Part shown: in pieces, positions 41,687 to 49,415 of the stretch
Position numbering within the stretch: position 1 is the stretch's first letter
Layout: each line of letters starts with the position of its first letter
Assembly (NCBI RefSeq): GCF_040024445.1
Contig: NZ_CP157276.1
Location: 1,736,001 to 1,800,000, forward strand
Source: Prescottella soli
Lineage (GTDB): Bacteria > Actinomycetota > Actinomycetes > Mycobacteriales > Mycobacteriaceae
DNA: 64,000 nt
Direction: 5' to 3'
Notes under the pieces: generated by a model
What the model was told of the DNA's origin: nothing
The model's database searches: none
Seen by the model: only the letters and a program-made list of their open reading frames with translations
Program-made: the position numbers and the translations under genes

Positions 41687-42882
41687 GGGGCCGCCTGCCC
41701 GGCGCACGTGTTCACGATCGGCGCGTCGGTGAACCGTCCGACAACCCAGTCGATCGCGCCGGGCAGCGCGCGCGAATCGGCGTGCACGTCGTCGGCCCGG
41801 TATCGCAACTCGATCGCGTCGCCTAGCCCACACGCGCGGCCGACCGCGGCGGTGGTCCAGTCGGGGCGGATGAGGTTGTCACGACCGGCGACCACCACCA
41901 GCATCGGCGCTGCGGCGCGTCGCTGAGGCAGGGCGTCCTGCGCGAGCCACTCGTGCATCCGGACGACGTCGTCGGTGCTGCGCGGGATCGTGTCTGCCGG
42001 GGTGACGCTGAGCGCGACCGACAGCTTCCTCGATGCGAGCGGTCCTGTGCACGAGCGCATCACGTCCCGGTTCTCGGCGAGCGGCCCGCGAATGTAGGCA
42101 CTCGCGTCGAGGTCGGGGTGTGCCACCGCCAGCCCGTCGAGCAGCATCGGCAGGAACAGCTGTTGCGGCACATCGAGATTCGGCGAGCCGCCGGAGACTA
42201 TCGGGGTCAGGTCCGCCGGCGGGGACAGGCTCGCGGCGCCGACGAACTCGAGTCCGTCACCGTACTGCGCCGCCTGCTCCGCGGCCGCCCACGACGCCTG
42301 CCCGCCCTGCGAGACCCCGATCGCCGCCCATCGCGGCGAAGCGGCCGGGACGAGGAACCGCGCGGCCCGGACCGCGTCGATCAGGTTGTGCGCGGCCGTG
42401 ATCGGCTCGAGGTAGGGGTGCGGCCCGCCGGTACCGAGGCCCTCGTAGTCCGTGACCGCGACGACCGCTCCACGGGCCAGCAAGTCCCGAACCAGCCCGC
42501 CCGACCCGAGCAGGTCGGGGTCGCGCGACGGTGCGCAATCGTCGAGCAGGCCGGTGGTCGGATGCCCCACCGTCACGATCGGCCACCCACCCGGCGGCGC
42601 CTGCCCGGGCGGCACGAACAGGGTGCCCGACACGTCGGTCCCGCGGCCGTCGATCCCCGACGTCGACCGGTAGAGGATCCGATGGCCGGACAGCCCGGTG
42701 CCGGTGAACGGTTCCGCGGACGTCACGAGGCCCCGCTCCGCCGGATCCGGCAGCGCGATCGCCGCGGTGCCGGTCGCGGTGCTCGTCGTGGTCCCGGCGT
42801 CGGGCTCCCCCGCTGTCGCCGAGCAGCCCGCGACCGCCGTCGCGCACGCGAGCGCGGCGAGCGCCATCCTGATTCGGGTCAC
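41683..42882 (-). CDS. Secreted lipase-family lipoprotein
   Basis: A 399-residue alpha/beta hydrolase of the secretory lipase (LIP) family. The N-terminus has a lipoprotein signal with lipobox VAGC (ATAVAGCSATAG). GGWPIVTVGHPTTGLLDDCA, VVAVTDYEGLGTGG, nucleophile elbow GVSQGG and RPDWTTAAV fit the family. It would release fatty acids or short acids outside the cell. Being coupled by GTGA to a sensor kinase of a symporter operon, it may supply the carboxylate that the system senses and imports. The start is GTG 42882; ATG 42867 is possible. Confidence 0.85.
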   Translation of the reverse strand: MTRIRMALAALACATAVAGCSATAGEPDAGTTTSTATGTAAIALPDPAERGLVTSAEPFTGTGLSGHRILYRSTSGIDGRGTDVSGTLFVPPGQAPPGGWPIVTVGHPTTGLLDDCAPSRDPDLLGSGGLVRDLLARGAVVAVTDYEGLGTGGPHPYLEPITAAHNLIDAVRAARFLVPAASPRWAAIGVSQGGQASWAAAEQAAQYGDGLEFVGAASLSPPADLTPIVSGGSPNLDVPQQLFLPMLLDGLAVAHPDLDASAYIRGPLAENRDVMRSCTGPLASRKLSVALSVTPADTIPRSTDDVVRMHEWLAQDALPQRRAAAPMLVVVAGRDNLIRPDWTTAAVGRACGLGDAIELRYRADDVHADSRALPGAIDWVVGRFTDAPIVNTCAGQAAP

Positions 42883-42917
42883 GGCTCGATTGTGCCCGCC
42901 GCGGTCACCGGAGCGGA

Positions 42918-44552
42918 TCATCCACGACGGCGGCGCTCGCGTTGTTCGGCCGCCGCCTCCTCGATGTCGCGGGATTCGAGTTCGGCGCGCAGCACCTCGT
43001 CGTCCAGGAGTCCCTCGTCGCGCGCCGCGATGAGAGCACTGCGCTGCGCCTCGAGTACGCGGCGCCGGACCGAATCGAACAGCGTGCCCGCTTTTCGCAG
43101 CTTGGTGACGCTCTCGTCGTCGCCCTCGGCCTCCTCGACCTGCGCCTGCGCCCGGATCGACACCCGCACCCGGTTGAGTGCGCGAACGAACTCGTCGGGG
43201 TCGGCTCCGCGAGGCGGGCCGGCCGCGACCTCGGCGAGCGCCCGGTCGGCGGCGTCGGCAGCGATCCGACGCGCCAGCTGCGTCTGCCGGCGGCCGCGTT
43301 CGGCTTCCGCGGGGTCCGCGACGTCCAGGCGCTCGATCATGAACGGAATCGTCGACCCCTGGATCAGGAGGGTGCCCACCGCGACGACGAACGCGATCGC
43401 CTGGATCACGCCGCGGCCGGGAAACGGATCGCCCGACGCCGTCAGCACCGGAATACCGCCGGCGGCGGCGAGCGTCACGACGCCGCGCATTCCGGCCCAC
43501 GAGACGACGAGCTGCTGCTTCCAGGTGAGCCCCGAACTCGACGCCGAACCGCGCCGCGGCGTGAACCGCAACCGCTGTCCTCCCCAGTTGAGGAAGACCC
43601 ACAGCGGGCGCACCAGGATGACCACCGCCAGAACAGCGAACGCGTACCCGAACACGTGATGGACGGGCAGACCCTCGGCGGCGACGTCGTCGATCACGAA
43701 CTTGAGCTGCAGCCCCATGTACGCGAAGACGAACATCTCGAGCAGCAGGTCCAGCGTCGCCCACAGCGACCGTTCCTGGAGTCGGGTCGGAATCGAGACG
43801 TTGGTGGCGTGGTGCCCCATGACGAAACCGGCGACCACGACCGCGAGCACGCCGGACGTGTGGAGCTCCTCCGCGGCGAGGTAGGCGGCGAACGGCAGCA
43901 CCAGCCCGAGGACGGTCTCGAGCGGTGAGTCGTACATGCGCGCACGCACCAGCCGCACGACCGTGGCCATCGCGAGACCGACAGCGACGCCACCGGCGAC
44001 CTCGTACAGGAAGAACAGCACCGGCTGCTGGACGACGACTCGGGTTCCGGCGACGGCGGCGACACTGACCGTGAACAGGGTCAGCGCGGTCGCATCGTTG
44101 AGGAGCCCCTCGCCGGTGAGAATCGTCAGCACCCGCTTCGGCAGGCCGAGCTTGCGGCCCACCGAGACGGCGCTGACGGCATCCGTCGGTGAGACCACCG
44201 CGCCGAGGACGAGGGCCGCACCGAGCGTCAGCTCGGGCACCAACCAGTTCGCGAAGAATCCGACGACGAACGCCGTCACCAACACCAGCCCGACACCCAG
44301 GCGCAGGATCGGGGCGATGTTGCGCCGCAGGCTCGCAAGCGAGAAGTCCAGCGCCGCCGAATACAGCAGCGGCGGGAGAACCACCCCGAGGATGATCGTC
44401 GGGTCCAGTTCCAGCCGTGGCATTCCCGGTATGAACGAGGCCGCCGAACCGACGGTGACGAGCACGAGGGGGACCTGCAGGTCCCGACGTTTCGCCAGAC
44501 TCGTCACCGCGATCGACACGATGACGACGAGGAGTACGAGAGTTCCGTTCAC
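42918..44552 (-). CDS. CPA1-type Na+/H+ antiporter
   Basis: A 544-residue antiporter with about 12 helices. Core segments are GVVLPPLLYSAALDFS, LGAVVSPTDAVSAVSVGRKL and LLNDATALTLFTVSVAAV; the TDA and ND pairs supply ion-binding Asp residues. A C-terminal cytosolic domain of about 130 residues ends in a charged tail rich in Arg and Glu. It expels Na+ (or K+) in exchange for protons. Single gene 35 bases upstream of the lipase operon start. Confidence 0.9.
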   Translation of the reverse strand: MNGTLVLLVVIVSIAVTSLAKRRDLQVPLVLVTVGSAASFIPGMPRLELDPTIILGVVLPPLLYSAALDFSLASLRRNIAPILRLGVGLVLVTAFVVGFFANWLVPELTLGAALVLGAVVSPTDAVSAVSVGRKLGLPKRVLTILTGEGLLNDATALTLFTVSVAAVAGTRVVVQQPVLFFLYEVAGGVAVGLAMATVVRLVRARMYDSPLETVLGLVLPFAAYLAAEELHTSGVLAVVVAGFVMGHHATNVSIPTRLQERSLWATLDLLLEMFVFAYMGLQLKFVIDDVAAEGLPVHHVFGYAFAVLAVVILVRPLWVFLNWGGQRLRFTPRRGSASSSGLTWKQQLVVSWAGMRGVVTLAAAGGIPVLTASGDPFPGRGVIQAIAFVVAVGTLLIQGSTIPFMIERLDVADPAEAERGRRQTQLARRIAADAADRALAEVAAGPPRGADPDEFVRALNRVRVSIRAQAQVEEAEGDDESVTKLRKAGTLFDSVRRRVLEAQRSALIAARDEGLLDDEVLRAELESRDIEEAAAEQRERRRRG

Positions 44553-44615
44553 ACGACGATTGTGCCGCCGAACGGCCCCCGGTCACTCATCGGCCGCGCC
44601 GTCACCGCACAACGG

Positions 44616-44807
44616 TCACTCCTTCGGCGGCACAACCTTCTTCGCCGCCTCCGCGGCCTTGTCGATGTGCTCGCTGTACTTGCCACCGGTCTTCTCGTCG
44701 GCGATGTCCGCGGCCTTGTCGATCACTTCCTGGACCTTGTCGGAATGCTCTGCAGCGAGTTCCTGGCCCTTGTCCACGAGTCCCTTGACCGAATCCATGA
44801 AGCCCAT
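44616..44807 (-). CDS. Small MT0933/Rv0909-like protein (antitoxin family)
   Basis: A 63-residue amphipathic helical protein (MGFMDSVKGLVDKGQELAAE, later DEKTGGKYSEHIDKAAEAAK). This pattern is that of the Rv0909-type antitoxin family of mycobacteria; similar small stress proteins have no toxin partner. GAGGAGG lies upstream. No toxin gene is adjacent. The SRPBCC protein of Rv0910 type is 13 kb away. Function as an antitoxin is therefore uncertain. Confidence 0.75.
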   Translation of the reverse strand: MGFMDSVKGLVDKGQELAAEHSDKVQEVIDKAADIADEKTGGKYSEHIDKAAEAAKKVVPPKE

Positions 44808-44913
44808 GGCGACATCCTCCTCCACGTCGTTCGTGCACGACTGCCGTGCCCGCCGTCCAGTTTCACATCGACGCCGACGCGGCTTCCACCTCGGCACCCC
44901 TGAGGGTGTCCGT

Positions 44914-45600
44914 TCAGGCGGATCCCGGAATCGGGAGCGCGCCCGACGCGTCGCCGGACCGCGCCCACCGGGGCAGGATGAAGATCCCCTCCGCCTCGAC
45001 GCACACGCCGTCGGGTCCGGCGAGATGGCCCGTGACGAAGGTCTTGACGCCCTCGATGCGGTCGATCCGGGCCTCGGCGTGCAGCTTGCCGAGCGGGGTG
45101 GGACGGCGGTAGCGCAGCGTGAGCGTCGCGGTCATTCCCGGCGCGCCGCCGTGTTCGGCCGCCTCGCCGAGAACCTGGTCGAGCACGAGGGCCGAGATGC
45201 CACCGTGCGTCAGGCCCGCCGGACCCTCGTACACCATGCCGAGCTCGAAGTCGGCCCACACCCGGCCGTCGGGATCGCGGTTGATCGTCACCGGCGGCGC
45301 GACCGCGTTGCGCAGGCCCACGACCGCGTTCCCCCATGCCCGCTTCGTTCCCGATTCGCTCCACCGCACACCGTAGGGGTGCTGCCGGGTCTGCTTGCCG
45401 AGCAATGCCTTCGCCGCTTCGATGTGCTCGCGTGCACGACTGATGTCGTCGTCGCCGACCTCGGTCGCCAACGCGACCTCGATCAGATCCCGCACGCTCT
45501 CGGTCAGGGGGCCGTAGAGGTCGACCTCACGGGCGATCTCGTCGTCCGTCAGACCGTCGTACACGTAGAGGACCTGCTGTTCCTCGATCGAATCCGCCAC
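44914..45600 (-). CDS. PaaI-type acyl-CoA thioesterase
   Basis: A 228-residue protein. An alpha-helical N-terminal half (SVRDLIEVALATEVGDDDIS) precedes a hot-dog domain with YEGPAGLTHGGISALVLDQV, the HGG-x-A motif of 4HBT/PaaI thioesterases, and MTATLTLRYRRPTPLGK. It would hydrolyse an acyl-CoA. It starts with GTG and is preceded by tandem palindromes and a TetR gene on the same strand. Confidence 0.85.
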   Translation of the reverse strand: MADSIEEQQVLYVYDGLTDDEIAREVDLYGPLTESVRDLIEVALATEVGDDDISRAREHIEAAKALLGKQTRQHPYGVRWSESGTKRAWGNAVVGLRNAVAPPVTINRDPDGRVWADFELGMVYEGPAGLTHGGISALVLDQVLGEAAEHGGAPGMTATLTLRYRRPTPLGKLHAEARIDRIEGVKTFVTGHLAGPDGVCVEAEGIFILPRWARSGDASGALPIPGSA

Positions 45601-45631
45601 AATGCCTCATTCCCACCCGCAAGTACCCGAT

Positions 45632-45653
45632 GTGCATCATGCACGTGACGTGC
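45632..45653. promoter_or_regulatory. Two overlapping palindromes upstream of the thioesterase
   Basis: GTGCAT-C-ATGCAC (45632-45644) and GCACGT-G-ACGTGC (45641-45653) share GCAC. They lie 32 bases upstream of the thioesterase start and just downstream of the TetR stop. The symmetry and place fit an operator for the adjacent TetR protein. No other copy was seen nearby. Confidence 0.5.
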
Positions 45654-45670
45654 ACACTACATATCGGGGT

Positions 45671-46321
45671 TCACCTCGCCGCGGCGTACCACCTGGCGGA
45701 GGTGACCGACCGGATCCGGTCGTGCCGGGCAGGCGGCACGATCGCGGGCAACAGCACCGCCCACATCTCGCCGACGCGCCGATCCAGGTCCTCGAAGAAG
45801 GTCCGCATCCGCGACACCACCTGCGCCCCGGCGACGACGCAGATCAGGTGCCGCGCGATCACAGGCGCAGAGACGTAGTCGGCGACGTCCCCCTGCTCGA
45901 TCGCGCGCTCGACGAAGCGGGTACAGCCGTCCGTCCACACGCTGTACGGATCCGACGACCCACCGCCCCCGCCCGACGCACCCAGTTCGACGGTCAGTCG
46001 GATCCCCGCGCGCACGATCGGGTCGGTGACGATCTGCCGCGCCATCTCGTGGCACAGCATCACCACCTGCTCGAGGGCCGACACCTCGGCTGCGGCGATC
46101 GCCTCCGTCGACGCCTCCGCGATGCCGCGTTGCTCCCGAATGATCGACTGCGCGAGGCCGTCCTTGGATCCGAAGTGGAAGTACAACGCACCCTTGGTGA
46201 TCCGCGCACTGTCGACGATCTCGTCGACGCGTCCGCCGTAGTAGCCGAACCGGTCGAAGACCTGTGCGGCACAGACCACGATCTGCCGCCGGGTCGCCAC
46301 CGCACGAGCCTGCTGCGCCAC
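45671..46321 (-). CDS. TetR-family regulator, ScbR/gamma-butyrolactone-receptor-like
   Basis: A 216-residue regulator. The N-terminus AQQARAVATRRQIVVCAAQV and the recognition region IVDSARITKGALYFHFGSKD match the gamma-butyrolactone-receptor subgroup, in which TKGALYFHF is near-invariant. The C-terminal half has a Gly/Ser insert (GGGGGSSDP). In streptomycetes such proteins answer autoregulator lactones; in rhodococci ligands are mostly unknown. It lies between the flavohemoprotein operon and the thioesterase on the same strand. Confidence 0.85.
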   Translation of the reverse strand: MAQQARAVATRRQIVVCAAQVFDRFGYYGGRVDEIVDSARITKGALYFHFGSKDGLAQSIIREQRGIAEASTEAIAAAEVSALEQVVMLCHEMARQIVTDPIVRAGIRLTVELGASGGGGGSSDPYSVWTDGCTRFVERAIEQGDVADYVSAPVIARHLICVVAGAQVVSRMRTFFEDLDRRVGEMWAVLLPAIVPPARHDRIRSVTSARWYAAAR

Positions 46322-46355
46322 GTCACACCTCCGCCCGAGTCCCCGCCGGCCGACT

Positions 46356-47555
46356 TCAGTCGAAGCCCAGCCAGGAGTCCGGGGCGAACACCTCGTAGTG
46401 GATGTGCTCCGGGCGGACCCCTTTCACCACGGCGATCTTGCGGACCTGGCGCATGAACTGGGGAGATCCGCACAGGTACACGTCGGCTTTCCGGTCCCAG
46501 TCGCGCTTGCGCAGCAGCCCGAGCCCTTCCTCCATGTCGCCGACGTAGAAGGTGTCGATCGCACTCTTGCCCGCGTACGCGCGGAGTAGTTCCAGGATCT
46601 GGGCACGATGCCCGAACGACGCCTCGTCGTTGTCGACATGGAAGACGTGCACCGGGCGGGTGTCCCGGTCCTCGACCATCGCCTGGAGGACGGCGACCGT
46701 GAGCGCGGCACCGACACCGGAGGATCCCAGCACGATCGGGCCGTCCCCCGGAATCGGATACGGCGTGCCCGACGGGATCGACACCACGAGTGGGTACCCG
46801 ACGCCGACCTCGGCGATCAGCTTGTTGGACACCCGACCGCCCGGCACCGGGCTGACGGTGAACTCCCAGGTCCCCGACTCCTGGCCCGCCATCACGGTGT
46901 ACTGGCGGATCTGGCGGCTGCCGTCCTCGTAGATCACCGAAACGGAGGCGTACTGACCGGCCTCGAACTTCTTCATCGGGCAGTTGTCGTCGCCGGCGAG
47001 GGTGAACGTCCACACGCCAGGAGCGATCTCGCGGCGACCGACGACCGTGAGCGCGGTCCAGATCTGCCCCGCCGAGACGCCGACCTTCTCGTATATCCCG
47101 GCTTCCTGCTTGATGAGCGAGTTCGCCATGAGCCAGTAGACCTCGTCCCACGCGGCCGCGACCTCCGCGGTCACGGCGTCCCCGAGAACCTGGACGATGG
47201 CCTTGAACAGGGCCCGATGAACCAGGTCGTAGTGCACCGGGGTGATGCCGAGGGATGCGTGCTTGGCGGCGATTCGAGACATGACGTGATCGACCGGGGG
47301 TGCGTCCTCGGTGACCAGCAGGGTGGCGAAGGCCGCGACCGCGCCTGCCAGTGCCTTCTGCTGCTCCCCGCTTTCCTGGTTCGCCTCGTTGAAGAGGTCC
47401 TTCTCCAACAAGGGGAGACTGCCGAACAGATTGTCGTAGAAGATGCGACTGATCTCGCCCAGGTTCTCGCCCACCACGGGGAGCGTCGCCTCGATGATGG
47501 GCAGGGACACGGGCGAAAGGAGCGACGAATTCGGCGCAACGGCAGCTTCGGACAT
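46356..47555 (-). CDS. Flavohemoprotein, non-canonical (type II-like)
   Basis: A 399-residue globin-FAD-NAD reductase. The globin part has B10 Tyr40 (IFYDNLF), distal Gln near 65-66 and proximal His99 (AAKHASLGI). The FAD motif is RQIRQYTV and the NAD part has SSGVGAALTV and CGSPQFMRQV, without the proline of the Hmp motif GxGxTP. Canonical Hmp oxidises NO to nitrate; mycobacterial type II relatives are reported to differ in electron donor. ATG 47555 overlaps the stop of the 135-residue gene (TGATG), so the two are coupled. Confidence 0.85.
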   Translation of the reverse strand: MSEAAVAPNSSLLSPVSLPIIEATLPVVGENLGEISRIFYDNLFGSLPLLEKDLFNEANQESGEQQKALAGAVAAFATLLVTEDAPPVDHVMSRIAAKHASLGITPVHYDLVHRALFKAIVQVLGDAVTAEVAAAWDEVYWLMANSLIKQEAGIYEKVGVSAGQIWTALTVVGRREIAPGVWTFTLAGDDNCPMKKFEAGQYASVSVIYEDGSRQIRQYTVMAGQESGTWEFTVSPVPGGRVSNKLIAEVGVGYPLVVSIPSGTPYPIPGDGPIVLGSSGVGAALTVAVLQAMVEDRDTRPVHVFHVDNDEASFGHRAQILELLRAYAGKSAIDTFYVGDMEEGLGLLRKRDWDRKADVYLCGSPQFMRQVRKIAVVKGVRPEHIHYEVFAPDSWLGFD

Positions 47556-47962
47556 CAGATAGTCACAACCTTTCGAGACCAATCGATAACGGCGGACAGA
47601 GCTTCGCCGACCCCCTGGTGAAAGGCGATCTCCACCGAAGAATCGGTAATGTCCTCGTGGAATCGGGGACCGAACTTGTTCTCGAGGATCGCAACCATTC
47701 GTTCCACCGCCCCGGATACGCCGACCGACGAGGCGTGAGGACGGTACAGGTCGTCAGCCTCCTGGAATACGTCCAGAATCCCTTTCAGGTAGTACTGGAT
47801 CTCCAGGGATTGCAGGTACGCGTCGAGATCGGTTGTCGCCGACCCCTGCAATTCCGCATCCCTCAGCGGAGAGAAGATCTCGCGGGTCGCCGCGAACGGT
47901 TCGTAGCGAAGGGATTCTCGATGATCGATCTCCGCACCGACCCCCGGACGGGTCAGGGTCAT
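47555..47962 (-). CDS. Unknown 135-residue protein coupled to flavohemoprotein
   Basis: I do not recognise this protein. It is soluble and mixed in fold: EPFAATREIFSPLRDAELQG, then a helical LDAYLQSLEIQYYLKGILDV and FQEADDLYRPHAS. It ends IAFHQGVGEALSAVIDWSRK. It has no Cys and only a few His. AAGGAATAGAAGG precedes the ATG, and CTTGTCACAAG about 28 bases upstream is palindromic. The overlap with the flavohemoprotein gene suggests a working partner, for example an electron donor adaptor or heme-site modulator. That role is inference. Confidence 0.72.
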   Translation of the reverse strand: MTLTRPGVGAEIDHRESLRYEPFAATREIFSPLRDAELQGSATTDLDAYLQSLEIQYYLKGILDVFQEADDLYRPHASSVGVSGAVERMVAILENKFGPRFHEDITDSSVEIAFHQGVGEALSAVIDWSRKVVTI

Positions 47963-48028
47963 CCTTCTATTCCTTTGTTACTTGTCACAAGGAGATCCAC
48001 TATGCGAAAAGTGGCTGAAACAGAATAG

Positions 48029-48058
48029 GGGTGGAGCCACATTCGAATGGCTCCACCC
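48029..48058 (-). terminator. Hairpin terminator after the second flavohemoprotein gene
   Basis: GGGTGGAGCCA (48029-48039) and TGGCTCCACCC (48048-48058) form an 11-bp stem with an eight-base loop, 23 bases after the flavohemoprotein stop. It separates that gene from the downstream 135-residue/flavohemoprotein operon. Confidence 0.75.
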
Positions 48059-48080
48059 GGTATTCATGCGTATCGAGTGG

Positions 48081-49259
48081 TCAGGATCGAAGCCAGGAGT
48101 CCGGCCCGAAGACCTCGTAGTGGATCCTGGAGTCGTCGACTCCGGCCACGTTGAGCAGTTTGTGGGTGGCCGCCACGAAGTCCACCGAGCCACAGATCAG
48201 CGCGTTGTCGCCGTCCGCGAAGGCGCGGTCCTCGATCGCTCCGGCGAAGATCTCCTCGGGGGTTTCCGCGGGTTCCGCGTAGCAGAAGACGTGCTCGCCG
48301 CCCAGCTTGTCGACCAGGTCCGCGGTCGTGTCGGCGAACGCGTGCGATGCGCTGTCGAGATCGGCGTGGATCACGACGACCGGGTTCTTCCGCCCCTGGG
48401 CGACCATGCCGCCCAGGATCCCGACGAAGGGGGCGTTGCCGATGCCCTTGGACAGGAGGAACACGCGGCCGTCGCCTTCGGGGAGGCTGACGTCACCGAA
48501 CGGGGGCGAGGCGATGACCGTCGATCCCACCGTGACGTGGTCGTGGATGAAGTTGGACACCTCGCCGAGCGGATCGCTCGTGTCCCGCTTTACCGCGACC
48601 TCGATCCGGCCGTTGTCGAAGTCGACGATGGAGTACTGGCGGATCTGACGCGCGCCGTCGGGAAGCCTCACCCCGATCGACAGATACTGGCCGGGGACGG
48701 GATCCTGGAATCCGCTGGCGTCCAGGACGAGTGAGATCACGTCCTCGGTGCGCCGGACGACGTCCAGGACCTGGATCTCCCGGAGCACCGTGTCCGGGTC
48801 GACGTCGGCAGCCTTGTACAGCTGCTTCTCCGCGTCGATGAGCGCGTGGGCCAGGAGCCAGTACACGGCGTCCCACGCCTCCGCGACCTCGGAGGTCACC
48901 GCGTCGCCGAGAACATCCACGATGGCCTCGAACAGGAACTTGTGCACCACGTCGTACTGGGCTTCGCTGACGCCGAGCGATGCGTGCTTGTGGGCGATCC
49001 GGCCGATAGTCGTACGAGGGTCCTCGTCGGTATCGGAGATCAGAAGCGTCGCGAAGTTGGCGATGGAACCGGCCAGCGCCTTCTGCTGTTCGCCCCGAGC
49101 CTGGTTGCTCCTGTTGAACACGTCGCGCTCGAGCACCGGCGCCGCGTCGAACAGCTTGGTGTAGAACAGCTCGGTGATGGCGCCGATGTTCTCGCCCACC
49201 ACGGGCAGAGTCGCCCGAATCACCTCGGCATGCTCCCCCGACAACAGTTGCGCTGTAAT
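48081..49259 (-). CDS. Second flavohemoprotein, apparent ATT start
   Basis: A 392-residue paralogue of the neighbouring flavohemoprotein. It has B10 Tyr33, Gln58/Gln59 (GEQQKAL), proximal His92 (AHKHASLGV), FAD motif RQIRQYSIVDF and NAD-domain segments LLSKGIGNAPFVGILGG and ICGSVDFVAATHKLL. Homology starts exactly at ATT 49259 (ITAQLLSGEHAEVIRATLPV), six bases after GGGGAG. The only upstream in-frame ATG (49337) has no ribosome site and would add unrelated residues (418 in total). Its own terminator makes it monocistronic. NO detoxification or a type II redox role are both possible. Confidence 0.83.
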   Translation of the reverse strand: MTAQLLSGEHAEVIRATLPVVGENIGAITELFYTKLFDAAPVLERDVFNRSNQARGEQQKALAGSIANFATLLISDTDEDPRTTIGRIAHKHASLGVSEAQYDVVHKFLFEAIVDVLGDAVTSEVAEAWDAVYWLLAHALIDAEKQLYKAADVDPDTVLREIQVLDVVRRTEDVISLVLDASGFQDPVPGQYLSIGVRLPDGARQIRQYSIVDFDNGRIEVAVKRDTSDPLGEVSNFIHDHVTVGSTVIASPPFGDVSLPEGDGRVFLLSKGIGNAPFVGILGGMVAQGRKNPVVVIHADLDSASHAFADTTADLVDKLGGEHVFCYAEPAETPEEIFAGAIEDRAFADGDNALICGSVDFVAATHKLLNVAGVDDSRIHYEVFGPDSWLRS

Positions 49260-49415
49260 GGTCTTCTCCCCTTCATCCCGACCGAAAACCCAGTGGTCCG
49301 TCGTGTCTGCGGGTGGGACTCTACAGACAGCGATCATTGAATTTGTCGGGATTGCGCAACGTTTTCGTGCTGGAAACAAAGGCGGCCCCCGAGGCGGACC
49401 TCGGGGACCGCGACG

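Noticed and set aside
41683-44586. Long continuous minus-strand frame spanning lipase and antiporter
   Set aside because: Only the lipase part has family motifs; the upper part is out of frame with the antiporter, which has its own well-supported frame.
44616-44807. Local toxin-antitoxin operon
   Set aside because: No toxin-like gene adjoins the small protein; neighbours are an antiporter and a thioesterase. Kept only as a distant-pair finding.
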